From assembly GCA_029067355.1 (NCBI GenBank), contig JAIEEQ010000079.1, positions 1-45,976 of the forward strand: a DNA stretch of 45,976 nucleotides, written 5' to 3'. Source of the stretch: Anaeroplasmataceae bacterium (GTDB lineage: Bacteria > Bacillota_I > Bacilli_A > Acholeplasmatales > Anaeroplasmataceae). Positions 1 to 7,015 of the stretch are shown one piece after another. The translations under genes and the position numbers were made by a program. The notes under the pieces are model-generated. The model was not told where the DNA came from, searched no databases, and saw only the letters and a list, made by a program, of their open reading frames with translations. The stretch's first letter is position 1; each line of letters starts with the position of its first letter.

Positions 1-62
1 AATCTTAAAACTGTGTGTGTGCCGATATATCCGGCTCCTCCTGTTACTAATATTTTTTTCAT
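1..62 (-). CDS. galE: UDP-glucose 4-epimerase, N-terminal fragment
   Basis: Only the first 20 codons lie in the window; the gene runs off the left edge. The start ATG (60-62) follows the ribosome binding site AGAGGTGAA. The visible N-terminus contains ILVTGGAGYIG, the NAD-binding Rossmann glycine motif (TGGAGYIG) characteristic of GalE-type epimerases of the extended SDR family. The enzyme would interconvert UDP-Glc and UDP-Gal (or the GlcNAc/GalNAc pair) for surface polysaccharide. It follows the ABC exporter genes by about 55 bases on the same strand. Another SDR sugar epimerase is possible, since only the cofactor motif is visible. Confidence 0.75.
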   Translation of the reverse strand, partial: MKKILVTGGAGYIGTHTVLR

Positions 63-117
63 ACTTTCACCTCTATTAAAAAATTTTAACATAAAGCTTG
101 AAATAATGCAATTCCCT

Positions 118-1938
118 TTATTCTAACTCCAGTTTCCCTGTGTATAACTGATGATATATCCCTTTTTGTGCTAAAAGCTCCTCATGTGTTCCCCGCTCCA
201 TCACCTTTCCATGGTCTAAAACAAGGATGGCGTTTGCATTTCTTACTGTTGAAAGTCTATGAGCAATAACAAAAACCGTTCTGCCCTTCATTAACTTATC
301 CATTCCCTCTTGTACAAGACGTTCTGTTCTGGTATCTATGGAAGAGGTTGCTTCATCAAGAATTAATACTGGAGCGTTAGCTACTGCCGCTCTTGCGATA
401 GATAAAAGCTGACGCTGTCCCTGGCTTAAGTTTCCTCCATCTGAAGAAACGAGAGTATCATAGCCCTGTGGAAGCTTTTTTATAAAGTTATGAGCATTCG
501 CAAGCTTTGAAGCCTCTACAATTTCTTCATCAGTTGCATCCAATCTTCCATATCGAATATTTTCTTTTATGGTACCTGTAAACAAGCTTGTATCCTGCAA
601 CACAACACCTAAGGAACGACGTAAATCGTCCTTTTTAATATTTTTAATATTAAAGCCATCATAGGTTATTTCGCCTCCTTCAATTTCATAGAAGCGATTA
701 ATTAAATTCGTTATTGTGGTTTTTCCTGCGCCTGTTGCCCCAACAAAAGCAATCTTTTGTCCTGGCTTAGCATAAAGGCTTAAATCAGTCAATATGCGTT
801 TCCCAGCTGTATAAGAAAAGTCAACCTGATAAAAACGGACATCTCCCTGAAGTGAAGTATGCTTCCCATTCTTCTCCTTCCAGCTCCACTGATTCTTTCC
901 AGTCCGCACCAATTCTATATCTCCTTGATCCATTTCTTCTTTTTCATCCATCAGCTTAAATAAGCGTTCTGCCCCTGCAAGACCATTCAACAATAGATTG
1001 GCTTGATTTGTAAATTGATTAATTGGCATTGCTGCTTGCCTTACAAATACCAAATAGGAGGCAATTCCTCCTAAGGAAAAGGAAATAAATGGAATATAAT
1101 CTAATGCTATGAAGCCGCCTATAATAGCTACAATTGCATAATTAATATATGAAATTGAAACAACCATAGGAATCATAGACATAGAGTATTGCAATGCTGT
1201 CTGCCCTGCCTCTTTCAATTTTTGATTCTGCTTCTTAAACTCCTCAATGTTAGCTTCCTCATGATTAAATACTTTTACAACCTTTTGTCCACTAAGCATT
1301 TCTTCTACAAAGCCATTAACATTAGCCATACCTCTTTGTTGTTGTCCAAAGGCCTTTTTACTTTTTTTAGAAGCATAAATAATATAAATCGCCATAATGA
1401 AATAAAATAAAATCACAAAAAGAGAAAGAAGCCAATTTAAAACAAATAATAGAACAATTAGACCTATAATCTGAATACTATTAGAAATCAGCATAGCAAA
1501 TGCATTATTCATAGCTTCGCTTAATGTGTCAATATCATTTGTAAAATTGCTCATAATTTCTCCATGCGTTCTTTGATCAAAATAGACTAAAGGGAGCTGT
1601 TCCATTTTCTTAAAAATGTCTCTCCGCATTTCAAAAATGATTTTTTGAGCTAAGCGAATCATAATTTGAGAATAGCCTAACGTAGATAGAACACCAATAC
1701 TGTAAATTCCTATCTCTATACCTAAAGCATACCAAAGCTTTGAAAACCCAGGATCCTGTGTATAGTTGTCTATGATAGGGCGAAACATATAGGTTCCTAG
1801 CAAATTGGCTGATGCAGAAAGTGTAACTAGAATGGCAACAATAAATACCAACACCTTATGCTTTCCCATATAGCGTAATAAACGTCTTATCGTTTTCTTT
1901 AAATCATCTGGTCTTTTAATTGATGTTACTGGTGGCAT
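118..1938 (-). CDS. ABC exporter half-transporter, canonical ATP site
   Basis: This is a 606-aa half-transporter of the multidrug/lipid exporter type: a six-helix membrane domain (about residues 25-310) followed by an ATPase domain. Visible motifs are Walker A GATGAGKTT (around residue 400), signature LSQGQRQ, Walker B VLILDEATSSID with the catalytic Glu, and the switch histidine in IAHRLST. All catalytic residues are intact, in contrast to the partner gene upstream. The start ATG has AGGAGGTG in front of it and overlaps the end of the partner ORF by 13 bases, so translation is probably coupled. The pair resembles BmrCD/LmrCD heterodimers; the substrate cannot be told from sequence. Confidence 0.9.
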   Translation of the reverse strand: MPPVTSIKRPDDLKKTIRRLLRYMGKHKVLVFIVAILVTLSASANLLGTYMFRPIIDNYTQDPGFSKLWYALGIEIGIYSIGVLSTLGYSQIMIRLAQKIIFEMRRDIFKKMEQLPLVYFDQRTHGEIMSNFTNDIDTLSEAMNNAFAMLISNSIQIIGLIVLLFVLNWLLSLFVILFYFIMAIYIIYASKKSKKAFGQQQRGMANVNGFVEEMLSGQKVVKVFNHEEANIEEFKKQNQKLKEAGQTALQYSMSMIPMVVSISYINYAIVAIIGGFIALDYIPFISFSLGGIASYLVFVRQAAMPINQFTNQANLLLNGLAGAERLFKLMDEKEEMDQGDIELVRTGKNQWSWKEKNGKHTSLQGDVRFYQVDFSYTAGKRILTDLSLYAKPGQKIAFVGATGAGKTTITNLINRFYEIEGGEITYDGFNIKNIKKDDLRRSLGVVLQDTSLFTGTIKENIRYGRLDATDEEIVEASKLANAHNFIKKLPQGYDTLVSSDGGNLSQGQRQLLSIARAAVANAPVLILDEATSSIDTRTERLVQEGMDKLMKGRTVFVIAHRLSTVRNANAILVLDHGKVMERGTHEELLAQKGIYHQLYTGKLELE

Positions 1939-3665
1939 TCTGATACACCTCCTAGCTGGACGTGATACAAATCCTGATAAATTAAAGAACGCTCTAAAAG
2001 CTCCTTGTGTGTTCCTACATCTACAATTTGTCCATTTTCCATAATAATAATCTTATCTGCATTCATTACAGAAGCAACTCGTTGAGCGATAACGATGTTT
2101 GTTACTCCCTCTAATCCCCGGATACTATTCATAATCTTTCTCTCTGTTTCCATATCGCACGCAGAGGTCGAATCATCAAAAATAATGATTTTAGGCTTTT
2201 TCAATAACGCTCTGGCAATACATAGCCTTTGCTTTTGTCCTCCAGATACGTTAACTCCCCCTTGTCCTAAATCATAGTCTAACCCGCCAGGAAGTCGATC
2301 TAAAAATTCATCTGCACAGGCTAATCTGCAAGCCTCTTCAATTTCCTTTTGTGAAGCGTTTGGATTTCCCCAAAGAAGATTATCCTTAACACTTCCACTA
2401 AATAAAACATTCTTTTGTAATACAATCGCAATTTGCTCACGAAGCACCTTCAAATCATATTCCTTTACGTCCTGTCCACCCAGTAGAATTTGACCTGAGG
2501 TTACATCATACAAGCGAAGAATTAAAGATACTAGAGTGGATTTTGCTGCCCCCGTTCCTCCTAATATACCTACACTCTCCCCTGCATTTATTTTCAAATT
2601 AATATCAGATAAAACAAACTCCTCACTTTGTTCTTGATATTTGAAATAAACATTTTTAAATTCAATTTCTCCTGAAGAAACCTCTAATAACGCATCAGTC
2701 CTTGAGCATATACTGGATTCTTCAGTTAAAACCTCCTTTAATCGTCTAGAGGATGCAAAGGAACGATTGATTAAAAGAAATACATTTGAAAGCATCATCA
2801 ATGAATTTACCACCTGTAAAACATAGGATAACAATGCTGATAAGCTTCCTACCTTTAATTCAGAGTTATGCACCATTACAGCTCCAAAGCCTAATAGCAA
2901 AACCGTAACACCATACATTACCAACTGAAAAGAAGGTAAATTCAACTGAGCAATTTTAAATGTGTTTTTTGTAGTTTCCATAACCTTTGTATTTGCTGAC
3001 TGGAATTTCTTTATCTCATAGTCCTCACGAACATAGGATTTAACCGTCCTTATTCCAGCTACATTTTCACGCACCACCTGATTGACCTGATCTATATTCG
3101 TTTGAAGTATATTGTATTTAGGTGCCGTCTTCCATAAAATTAAAATGAGTATTACTCCTAAAACTGGAATACAGGCTATAAAAATCCATGCAAGCTGTGG
3201 TGCCATAGCAAAGGAAAGTCCAATCCCCATAATCAACATAAGCGGAGCTCTACATAAAGGACGTATTCCACCAACCAAAGTATTTTGCATCACCATAACA
3301 TCATTCGTGATTCGAGTAACTAAAGAGGAAGTTTTAAAATGGTCTAGGTTAGAAAAGGAATATTCCTGAATTTTTTGGAAAACCTCTTCTCTTAGGGTAT
3401 AAGAAAAATTCGTTACTAGTCTGGCGTTAAATTTTGCATAAAAATGTCCTGTAACTAACGATATTAAGGCACAGCCAATGATAAGTCCTCCTGATAAGAG
3501 AATTTGATTCATATTCTGTTCATGAATTCCTTTATCTATGATGTCCTTCATTAAAAAAGGAATAATTAATTCAAATACAGATTCAACAATAATCAAGCCG
3601 ACAGCTAAAATCATATCCTTTTTATATCTTCCTAAATAGCGTAAAATAAACCACAGTTCCTTCAT
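1926..3665 (-). CDS. ABC exporter half-transporter, degenerate ATP site
   Basis: First gene of the exporter pair, about 579 aa from the ATG at 3665, chosen because AAAGGAGG lies just upstream (an in-frame TTG 18 bases earlier overlaps that site). It has an N-terminal six-helix membrane domain and a C-terminal ATPase. Walker A reads GGTGAAKST, with Ala where Gly is usual; Walker B ends FDDSTS, Asp replacing the catalytic Glu; and the switch histidine is Gln in VIAQRVAS. The signature VSGGQKQR is intact. This is the usual pattern of the non-catalytic half of heterodimeric ABC exporters, where one of two ATP sites hydrolyses slowly or not at all. Confidence 0.9.
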   Translation of the reverse strand: MKELWFILRYLGRYKKDMILAVGLIIVESVFELIIPFLMKDIIDKGIHEQNMNQILLSGGLIIGCALISLVTGHFYAKFNARLVTNFSYTLREEVFQKIQEYSFSNLDHFKTSSLVTRITNDVMVMQNTLVGGIRPLCRAPLMLIMGIGLSFAMAPQLAWIFIACIPVLGVILILILWKTAPKYNILQTNIDQVNQVVRENVAGIRTVKSYVREDYEIKKFQSANTKVMETTKNTFKIAQLNLPSFQLVMYGVTVLLLGFGAVMVHNSELKVGSLSALLSYVLQVVNSLMMLSNVFLLINRSFASSRRLKEVLTEESSICSRTDALLEVSSGEIEFKNVYFKYQEQSEEFVLSDINLKINAGESVGILGGTGAAKSTLVSLILRLYDVTSGQILLGGQDVKEYDLKVLREQIAIVLQKNVLFSGSVKDNLLWGNPNASQKEIEEACRLACADEFLDRLPGGLDYDLGQGGVNVSGGQKQRLCIARALLKKPKIIIFDDSTSACDMETERKIMNSIRGLEGVTNIVIAQRVASVMNADKIIIMENGQIVDVGTHKELLERSLIYQDLYHVQLGGVSECHQ

Positions 3666-3686
3666 ATTATACCTCCTTTTCAATTA

Positions 3687-3720
3687 TAAAGGGACTAGAT
3701 TTACAGGTCCAGTCCCTTAT
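3687..3720 (-). terminator. Hairpin between zinc-ribbon gene and ABC operon
   Basis: AAGGGACT pairs with AGTCCCTT across a short loop; on the minus strand the second arm is followed by TTTATAATT, a weak U-tract. It lies downstream of the zinc-ribbon gene and just before the ABC exporter ribosome binding site, so it may terminate or attenuate transcription into the ABC genes. Confidence 0.5.
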
Positions 3721-3731
3721 GTTTTTAAAAT

Positions 3732-4280
3732 TTAATTTGCTCCATTTCCTTTTGCCATGCTTAGATATTTTAATGCTAGGCTATAATACATTTCGCAATT
3801 TGCCTTAGCTTCATCATATTGATCCTTGCTGATTCCCATATAAGGATCATATCCTTTTTCAAAGTCTGCTATTTTAGAATCCTCAGCCAAACAATAATAT
3901 AATTCTCCTAAGGCTGCCTGTGCAAGAGGATGCCCTCTGTCAGCCGCTAATCTTAAAAACTTTTCACAGCTAGCATCATACTTTTTGGTTTTATATAAAC
4001 AATATCCAATCATATAAATTACTTCAATGTCATCCGTCCCTGCATAGTCTATCAAATAAGACAACGCTGCTGCATACTCCTGATTTTTAAATAAATCAAC
4101 AGCTTTATCTAAATTAGATTGTTCTTTTGGAGCAGGCTGTTCATAGGAAAAAGAGGGTTGCTCAGGCTTTGCTTGAGGCTGGACAGTTTGTCCCTCACCT
4201 AAGGATTCTCCACACATAGGACAAAATTTAAAAGATTCATTCAATTTAAATCCACAATTAGGGCAAAAATTATATTTCAT
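3732..4280 (-). CDS. Zinc-ribbon protein with TPR/Sel1-like repeats
   Basis: A 182-aa cytosolic protein. The N-terminus carries two CxxC knuckles (FCPNCG and FCPMCG, residues about 6-24), a zinc-ribbon as found at the head of many Firmicute membrane or scaffold proteins. A Pro/Gln/Glu-rich linker (about 30-55) leads to helical repeats with Sel1/TPR character, such as the YMIGYCLYKTKKYD and AQAALGELYY segments. The start has AAAGGAGA upstream. It follows the DUF402 gene by 15 bases, so the two are probably co-transcribed. The molecular role is unknown; repeat proteins of this kind usually bind other proteins. Confidence 0.7.
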   Translation of the reverse strand: MKYNFCPNCGFKLNESFKFCPMCGESLGEGQTVQPQAKPEQPSFSYEQPAPKEQSNLDKAVDLFKNQEYAAALSYLIDYAGTDDIEVIYMIGYCLYKTKKYDASCEKFLRLAADRGHPLAQAALGELYYCLAEDSKIADFEKGYDPYMGISKDQYDEAKANCEMYYSLALKYLSMAKGNGAN

Positions 4281-4295
4281 AATACTCGTCTCCTT

Positions 4296-4868
4296 TTACT
4301 GCTGAAGCATTTTATAACAGGCGTCAATAAATTCATAATATTTTAACCTATTCCTATTATAACCCTCAACAATATTTTTTGCAACTAAAAAGGCTAAGTC
4401 ATACTCCTCTTTTGTTATTAACTGTTCCTGAAATGCCTGATATAGCTCATCCTCGTCAAGCAAAACTGGATCTTTATCTCGGGATATAATCACATCTAAG
4501 AACATATCTAAAAAACAAGGGTTATCTGGTTGTGTAAAATCATTTTCTTTTGTAATATCAAAATAGCTATCTAATAACACTCCCTTATCATCATAAAGAA
4601 CCGTTAACCACCAATGCTCATTTTTAGGAGCAAATTGTAGCCATTTATAATTCGTATCTAACACCGTGTTTTGTTGATTTTGACGTTTTACAATAACGGG
4701 ATTTGTCACTTCTAAAAATGTTAGTAAAGCAATTGCTCCATTAAAATGAGCATCGTTAACATAAGCATACTTGTATTCTTTCCTTTTAACATTCTCCCAT
4801 TCATCTCTTCTCATACTTTTATGCAATAATTTCAAGAAAAACACCAACCCGTAAATCATCTTTAACAT
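4296..4868 (-). CDS. DUF402 domain protein
   Basis: A 190-aa protein whose middle and end match the DUF402 family: a hydrophobic strand with WWLTVLYDD, an acidic DSYFDIT, the conserved LDVIISRD, then LDEDELYQAF and a helical tail. In studied relatives (the Ntdp group) these acidic residues bind divalent metal for nucleoside tri/diphosphate hydrolysis; other members are fused to RNA-binding domains. Activity here is inferred from family only. The start used is the first ATG after a stop and lacks a strong ribosome binding site; an internal ATG at residue 19 (MRRDEWENV) is an alternative. It is the last ordinary chromosomal gene before the integrated element. Confidence 0.65.
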   Translation of the reverse strand: MLKMIYGLVFFLKLLHKSMRRDEWENVKRKEYKYAYVNDAHFNGAIALLTFLEVTNPVIVKRQNQQNTVLDTNYKWLQFAPKNEHWWLTVLYDDKGVLLDSYFDITKENDFTQPDNPCFLDMFLDVIISRDKDPVLLDEDELYQAFQEQLITKEEYDLAFLVAKNIVEGYNRNRLKYYEFIDACYKMLQQ

Positions 4869-4972
4869 ATAAATTATATCATAAAAGTAGAGAACAATTC
4901 AACCATAATCCCTTTTAAACTTTGTATTGATTTTTTTAAAACTCTAGAGCTCTTTACTTTTATTTCCATGCT

Positions 4973-5206
4973 CTGGATTTTACAAACGAGGAAATCAAAG
5001 AGAATAATTTCAAATATAATCCACTGAAGAACTTTGAATAATTTCAATGCCGTTCAAGTCTTACTCCGTTATTGAAAAATGAGGAATTAGAAACGAAAAA
5101 AGGCTGACATTTCAAAGCTAAAATTTCTTGAAAAATCAACCTTTTCTCCATATCTAAAATTTAGAATTTCGACCCTCTAAATTTAATGATTTCTTTGGAG
5201 CCACAG
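4973..5206 (+). pseudogene. 3' remnant of a second integrase plus its att arm
   Basis: From about 4973 a short reading frame encodes LDFTNEEIKENN and then FKYNPLKNFE before TAA at 5039-5041. This matches the last residues of the intact integrase that ends at 20379. The next 154 bases, up to the core TTGGAGCCACAG, align without gaps to the stretch after the intact integrase, with about 93% identity counted by eye. Upstream of 4973 the match stops abruptly. This is best explained as the right end of an earlier, related element in the same tRNA site, the rest of which was deleted. Confidence 0.85.
5195..5206. repeat. Left attachment core
   Basis: TTGGAGCCACAG matches the last bases of tRNA-Gly (minus strand, including CCA). 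Sequence to the right diverges from the tRNA at once (TCCG instead of AGCG), marking the left end of the element. Confidence 0.85.
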
Positions 5207-5266
5207 TCCGTTTTTCAAAATCTACCCATTTTTCCCTATTAGTTTATTCAATTTTCAAAGAACACT

Positions 5267-5346
5267 TGAATATGATTTTCCCATATTCAGCCCTATTATA
5301 CTTATGTGGTGTTTATAAAATATGAACATGCATATATTTTATGAAC
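5267..5346. promoter_or_regulatory. Palindromes at the left end of the element
   Basis: Contains the inverted repeat TGAATATG/CATATTCA (5267-5274, 5282-5289), then an AT-rich palindromic pair (5311-5327 and 5331-5346) that includes the 13-mer ATATTTTATGAAC at 5334-5346. The same 13-mer in reverse complement occurs before the integrase and before the 136-aa gene. It may be integrase arm or repressor binding sites; no gene is visible here. Confidence 0.5.
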
Positions 5347-5370
5347 AAAAATAAAAAATTTTTCTCTATA

Positions 5371-5406
5371 AATGAGATTGGATCTCCCTCTAATCTCATT
5401 TTTTTA
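5371..5406 (+). terminator. Hairpin terminator
   Basis: AATGAGATT (5371-5379) pairs with AATCTCATT (5392-5400), followed on the plus strand by seven T. On the minus strand it lies just after the stop of the small regulator gene but has only a weak U-tract, so it may act in both directions. Confidence 0.65.
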
Positions 5407-5659
5407 CTTCTTTTTTCTCAAATCTAATATATACTCTTTTGTATCAATATCATAATAAACTTCTATTTCTTGACCTAAAAAAAATTTAAACTCTGATATG
5501 AATATCTTAATCTCCCCTATATAGTTATAAATCGTTACTCTATTATCAAGTTCTAAAGCATACTCAACTAAATCTCTTTTGATTTTTCCATCTAAAAGTA
5601 AGTGATGATAAATGAACAGACAAGCTGTTGTCTTTGTAAATTTCGTTTTTTTTACCCAT
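5404..5659 (-). CDS. Small winged-helix regulator, frameshifted in an A8 tract
   Basis: The minus-strand product contains FIYHHLLLDGKI, then ISEFKFFLGQEIEVYYD and a basic end, a pattern like the N-terminal DeoR/WYL-type winged helix standing alone (about 85 aa). The ideal ribosome binding site AGAGGAGG with 6-base spacing serves an ATG at 5657-5659, but this ATG is one base out of frame with the conserved part: ATG GGT is followed by eight A (5646-5653). With seven A the product would begin MGKKTKFTKTTACLF and continue correctly. A 12-base palindrome TCCTCTAGAGGA overlaps the ribosome binding site. Either the gene is broken, is phase-variable, or relies on slippage in the A-tract. An upstream in-frame ATG at 5694 has no good ribosome binding site. 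Confidence 0.55.
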
Positions 5660-5734
5660 GTTATACCTCCTCTAGAGGAATCATCCAATCCCATTAAGAT
5701 TTATTATACCATGTATAACTGTTTATCAAAACTA

Positions 5735-5763
5735 TTGCTTTTTTGGATTTAGTTGATTATAAT
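5735..5763 (+). promoter_or_regulatory. Promoter of small RNA 1
   Basis: TTGCTT (5735-5740), 17-base spacer, TATAAT (5758-5763). Start of transcription expected near 5770. No open reading frame follows. Confidence 0.8.
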
Positions 5764-5769
5764 ACTTAC

Positions 5770-5870
5770 ATAGAGTTGATTTGACCTCAGCAATGAGGCA
5801 GGCTTCAATCAAGAAGCGGGCATAGCAATATGCTGTCAGTCGAAAGGACGGAATTTCAGCTCTTTTTTTA
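5770..5870 (+). ncRNA. Structured small RNA 1 (about 100 nt)
   Basis: Between a consensus promoter and a T-run lies a compact multibranch fold. The closing stem is GAGTTGA (5773-5779) with TCAGCTC (5856-5862), followed directly by TTTTTTT. Inside are four hairpins: CCTC-AGCAAT-GAGG (5785-5798), GCTTC-AATCAA-GAAGC (5802-5817), GCAT-AGCAAT-ATGC (5820-5833) and GTC-GAAAG-GAC (5839-5849). Two hairpins carry the identical loop AGCAAT. There is no ribosome binding site or ORF. It does not match a riboswitch or tRNA that I recognise. A regulatory RNA or a replication/packaging signal of the element are both possible. Confidence 0.65.
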
Positions 5871-5880
5871 TTTTAAAACC

Positions 5881-5908
5881 TTGACAATTCTATTAATTAT
5901 GATAAAAT
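5881..5908 (+). promoter_or_regulatory. Promoter of small RNA 2
   Basis: TTGACA (5881-5886), 16-base spacer, TAAAAT (5903-5908), only about 12 bases after the end of small RNA 1. Confidence 0.75.
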
Positions 5909-5914
5909 ATTGAC

Positions 5915-6080
5915 TAGTGGAAGGACCTAAACCTTATATGGCAAGGCTACCTTGAATTATTAACAATTAGAACGACGGTTTTAATTTAGTTAGAGTTCTA
6001 AAGAGTTCTTACGACGGTAAGAGTTTGCGAAAGCAAAAATCCACAGATTATTGAGGGTGTATAGAAATATGCACCCTTTT
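5915..6080 (+). ncRNA. Structured small RNA 2 (about 165 nt)
   Basis: A second promoter-to-terminator unit. Stems seen by eye: GTGGA (5917-5921) with TCCAC (6040-6044) as a possible closing helix; CAAGG-CTA-CCTTG (5942-5954); TTAGAAC (5967-5973) with GTTCTAA (5995-6001); CTTAC-GACG-GTAAG (6008-6021); TTTGC-GAAA-GCAAA (6024-6037). The sequence ACGACGG occurs twice (starting 5972 and 6011). It ends in a strong terminator hairpin. There is no start codon with a ribosome binding site. Family unknown. It is convergent with the 136-aa basic protein gene and shares only its terminator region with it. Confidence 0.65.
6055..6080 (+). terminator. Terminator of small RNA 2
   Basis: A nine-pair stem GGGTGTATA / TATGCACCC (one G-U) closed by a GAAA tetraloop and followed by TTTTATTT. 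Confidence 0.85.
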
Positions 6081-6489
6081 ATTTATGTCTTTCCAGCTTT
6101 CTTTTTTCACGCTTAGATAACTTGCTTATTGCTTCATTTATATTTTTCTCTTCGATGGTATGCTCTGTAACCTTTATATTTCCATTTTTCTTATTTAATC
6201 TTTTTACAGAAGTATTACCTTTTTCTTTCACTTCTTCATGGGTAATTATATGTTTACCAAAAACAGATTTTTTAGAAAGCTTTGGATCCGCAACAACTTC
6301 TACCTCATCTGCAGTTGTCTTTGAATTGTGAGTATAGATTTTCATAGCGGTTAGATCTTCAGTTTTTTTATTTACAGAAGTAACAGCAAGTAGCCTATTT
6401 TTATTTGATTTTTTTTGATCTTTATTTGTTACAAGTTTATCATCTGTACTTGAAATGATAGTCCCCTTTTTTATTTCTTTTTTCTTCAT
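6079..6489 (-). CDS. Lysine-rich basic protein of unknown function
   Basis: 136 aa, start ATG with AAGGAG 8 bases upstream. The protein is strongly charged and basic, beginning MKKKEIKKGTIISS and ending KLSKREKRKLERHK, with no membrane segment and no motif I recognise; it is probably partly disordered. A nucleic-acid-binding role would fit the charge but is only a guess. It has its own promoter region, where the 13-mer GTTCATAAAATAT (6526-6538) lies, separated by two hairpins from the membrane-protein operon. It is the last leftward gene before the small RNA pair. Confidence 0.6.
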   Translation of the reverse strand: MKKKEIKKGTIISSTDDKLVTNKDQKKSNKNRLLAVTSVNKKTEDLTAMKIYTHNSKTTADEVEVVADPKLSKKSVFGKHIITHEEVKEKGNTSVKRLNKKNGNIKVTEHTIEEKNINEAISKLSKREKRKLERHK

Positions 6490-6525
6490 TTTTACATCTC
6501 CTTGTCAATAATATACATATAACTT

Positions 6526-6562
6526 GTTCATAAAATATAAATAGTTCATATTTTATATACAA
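6526..6562 (-). promoter_or_regulatory. Operator-like 13-mer at promoter of 136-aa gene
   Basis: GTTCATAAAATAT at 6526-6538 recurs before the integrase and at the left end; next to it GTTCATATTTTATAT (6544 onward) forms an inverted partner. On the minus strand TTGTAT and TTATAT 16 bases apart could be the promoter, with the 13-mer just downstream of the -10. Confidence 0.5.
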
Positions 6563-6570
6563 GAATTTTT

Positions 6571-6604
6571 AAGGATAGAGATTTTAAGTTCTCTATCCTT
6601 TTTT
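6571..6604 (+). terminator. Strong hairpin, plus-strand terminator form
   Basis: AAGGATAGAGA (6571-6581) pairs with TCTCTATCCTT (6590-6600), 11 pairs, followed by TTTT on the plus strand. No plus-strand gene ends here, so it may block antisense transcription into the membrane-protein genes. Confidence 0.55.
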
Positions 6605-6611
6605 CTCTTCA

Positions 6612-6636
6612 AAAAGTGGAATAACAAGCCACTTTT
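6612..6636 (-). terminator. Terminator of the ATPase/exported-protein operon
   Basis: AAAAGTGG / CCACTTTT stem with a 9-base loop; on the minus strand it is followed by T. It overlaps the stop codon (6635-6637) of the last small membrane protein gene. Confidence 0.65.
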
Positions 6637-6844
6637 ACTCTTCATACTTCCTGAAGATACTTATAAAATTAAACCTCTTTGTAGCTTCTAAAGTCCACTC
6701 AGATACTTTCTCAAATATCTTATGCCCTATGTAGTCTAATCCTCTTAAGGGATAGCTAATAGCCATGATAATACCTTCTATGATATTCACAATTAACGCA
6801 AATATCATCAGCAAAAATAATCCTATATTTTTTAATAGCTTCAT
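6635..6844 (-). CDS. Small membrane protein (69 aa)
   Basis: Starts at the ATG 6844, 11 bases after AGGAGG; the in-frame TTG at 6853 is too close to the ribosome binding site. Residues about 5-30 form a hydrophobic helix (IGLFLLMIFALIVNIIEGII), followed by an amphipathic, basic/aromatic tail. Last gene of the leftward operon that holds the Zot-like ATPase and the anchored exported proteins. Short one-helix proteins at this place are coat or minor coat proteins in filamentous phages; that role is inferred from context only. Confidence 0.6.
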   Translation of the reverse strand: MKLLKNIGLFLLMIFALIVNIIEGIIMAISYPLRGLDYIGHKIFEKVSEWTLEATKRFNFISIFRKYEE

Positions 6845-6859
6845 AATATGCAATACCTC

Positions 6860-7015
6860 CTATTTTTTGAATATAAATTTTACAATCTGGTAAACAACTA
6901 TAAAGGGACTACAAAGGATCCTCCAGATGCCTTGTAGCCCTGTCATAGCCTTACCAAGCATACTTAATACAATAATGATTCCTAGACCGATTCCGATATA
7001 AATTAACCATTTCAT
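6860..7015 (-). CDS. Very small membrane protein (51 aa)
   Basis: The ATG at 7013-7015 overlaps the stop of the upstream exported-protein gene as ATGA, so translation is coupled; a longer frame from 7045 has no ribosome binding site. The product begins MKWLIYIGIGLGIIIVLSM, one membrane helix, then an amphipathic stretch ending in KFIFKK. Size (about 50 aa), single helix and basic end resemble major coat proteins of filamentous phages, though no signal peptide is seen. It could equally be a minor coat or assembly protein. Confidence 0.55.
   Translation of the reverse strand: MKWLIYIGIGLGIIIVLSMLGKAMTGLQGIWRILCSPFIVVYQIVKFIFKK

Noticed and set aside
5773-5862. Small RNA 1 as a tRNA
   Set aside because: Cloverleaf-like but with four inner hairpins, no T-loop or anticodon features, no CCA.
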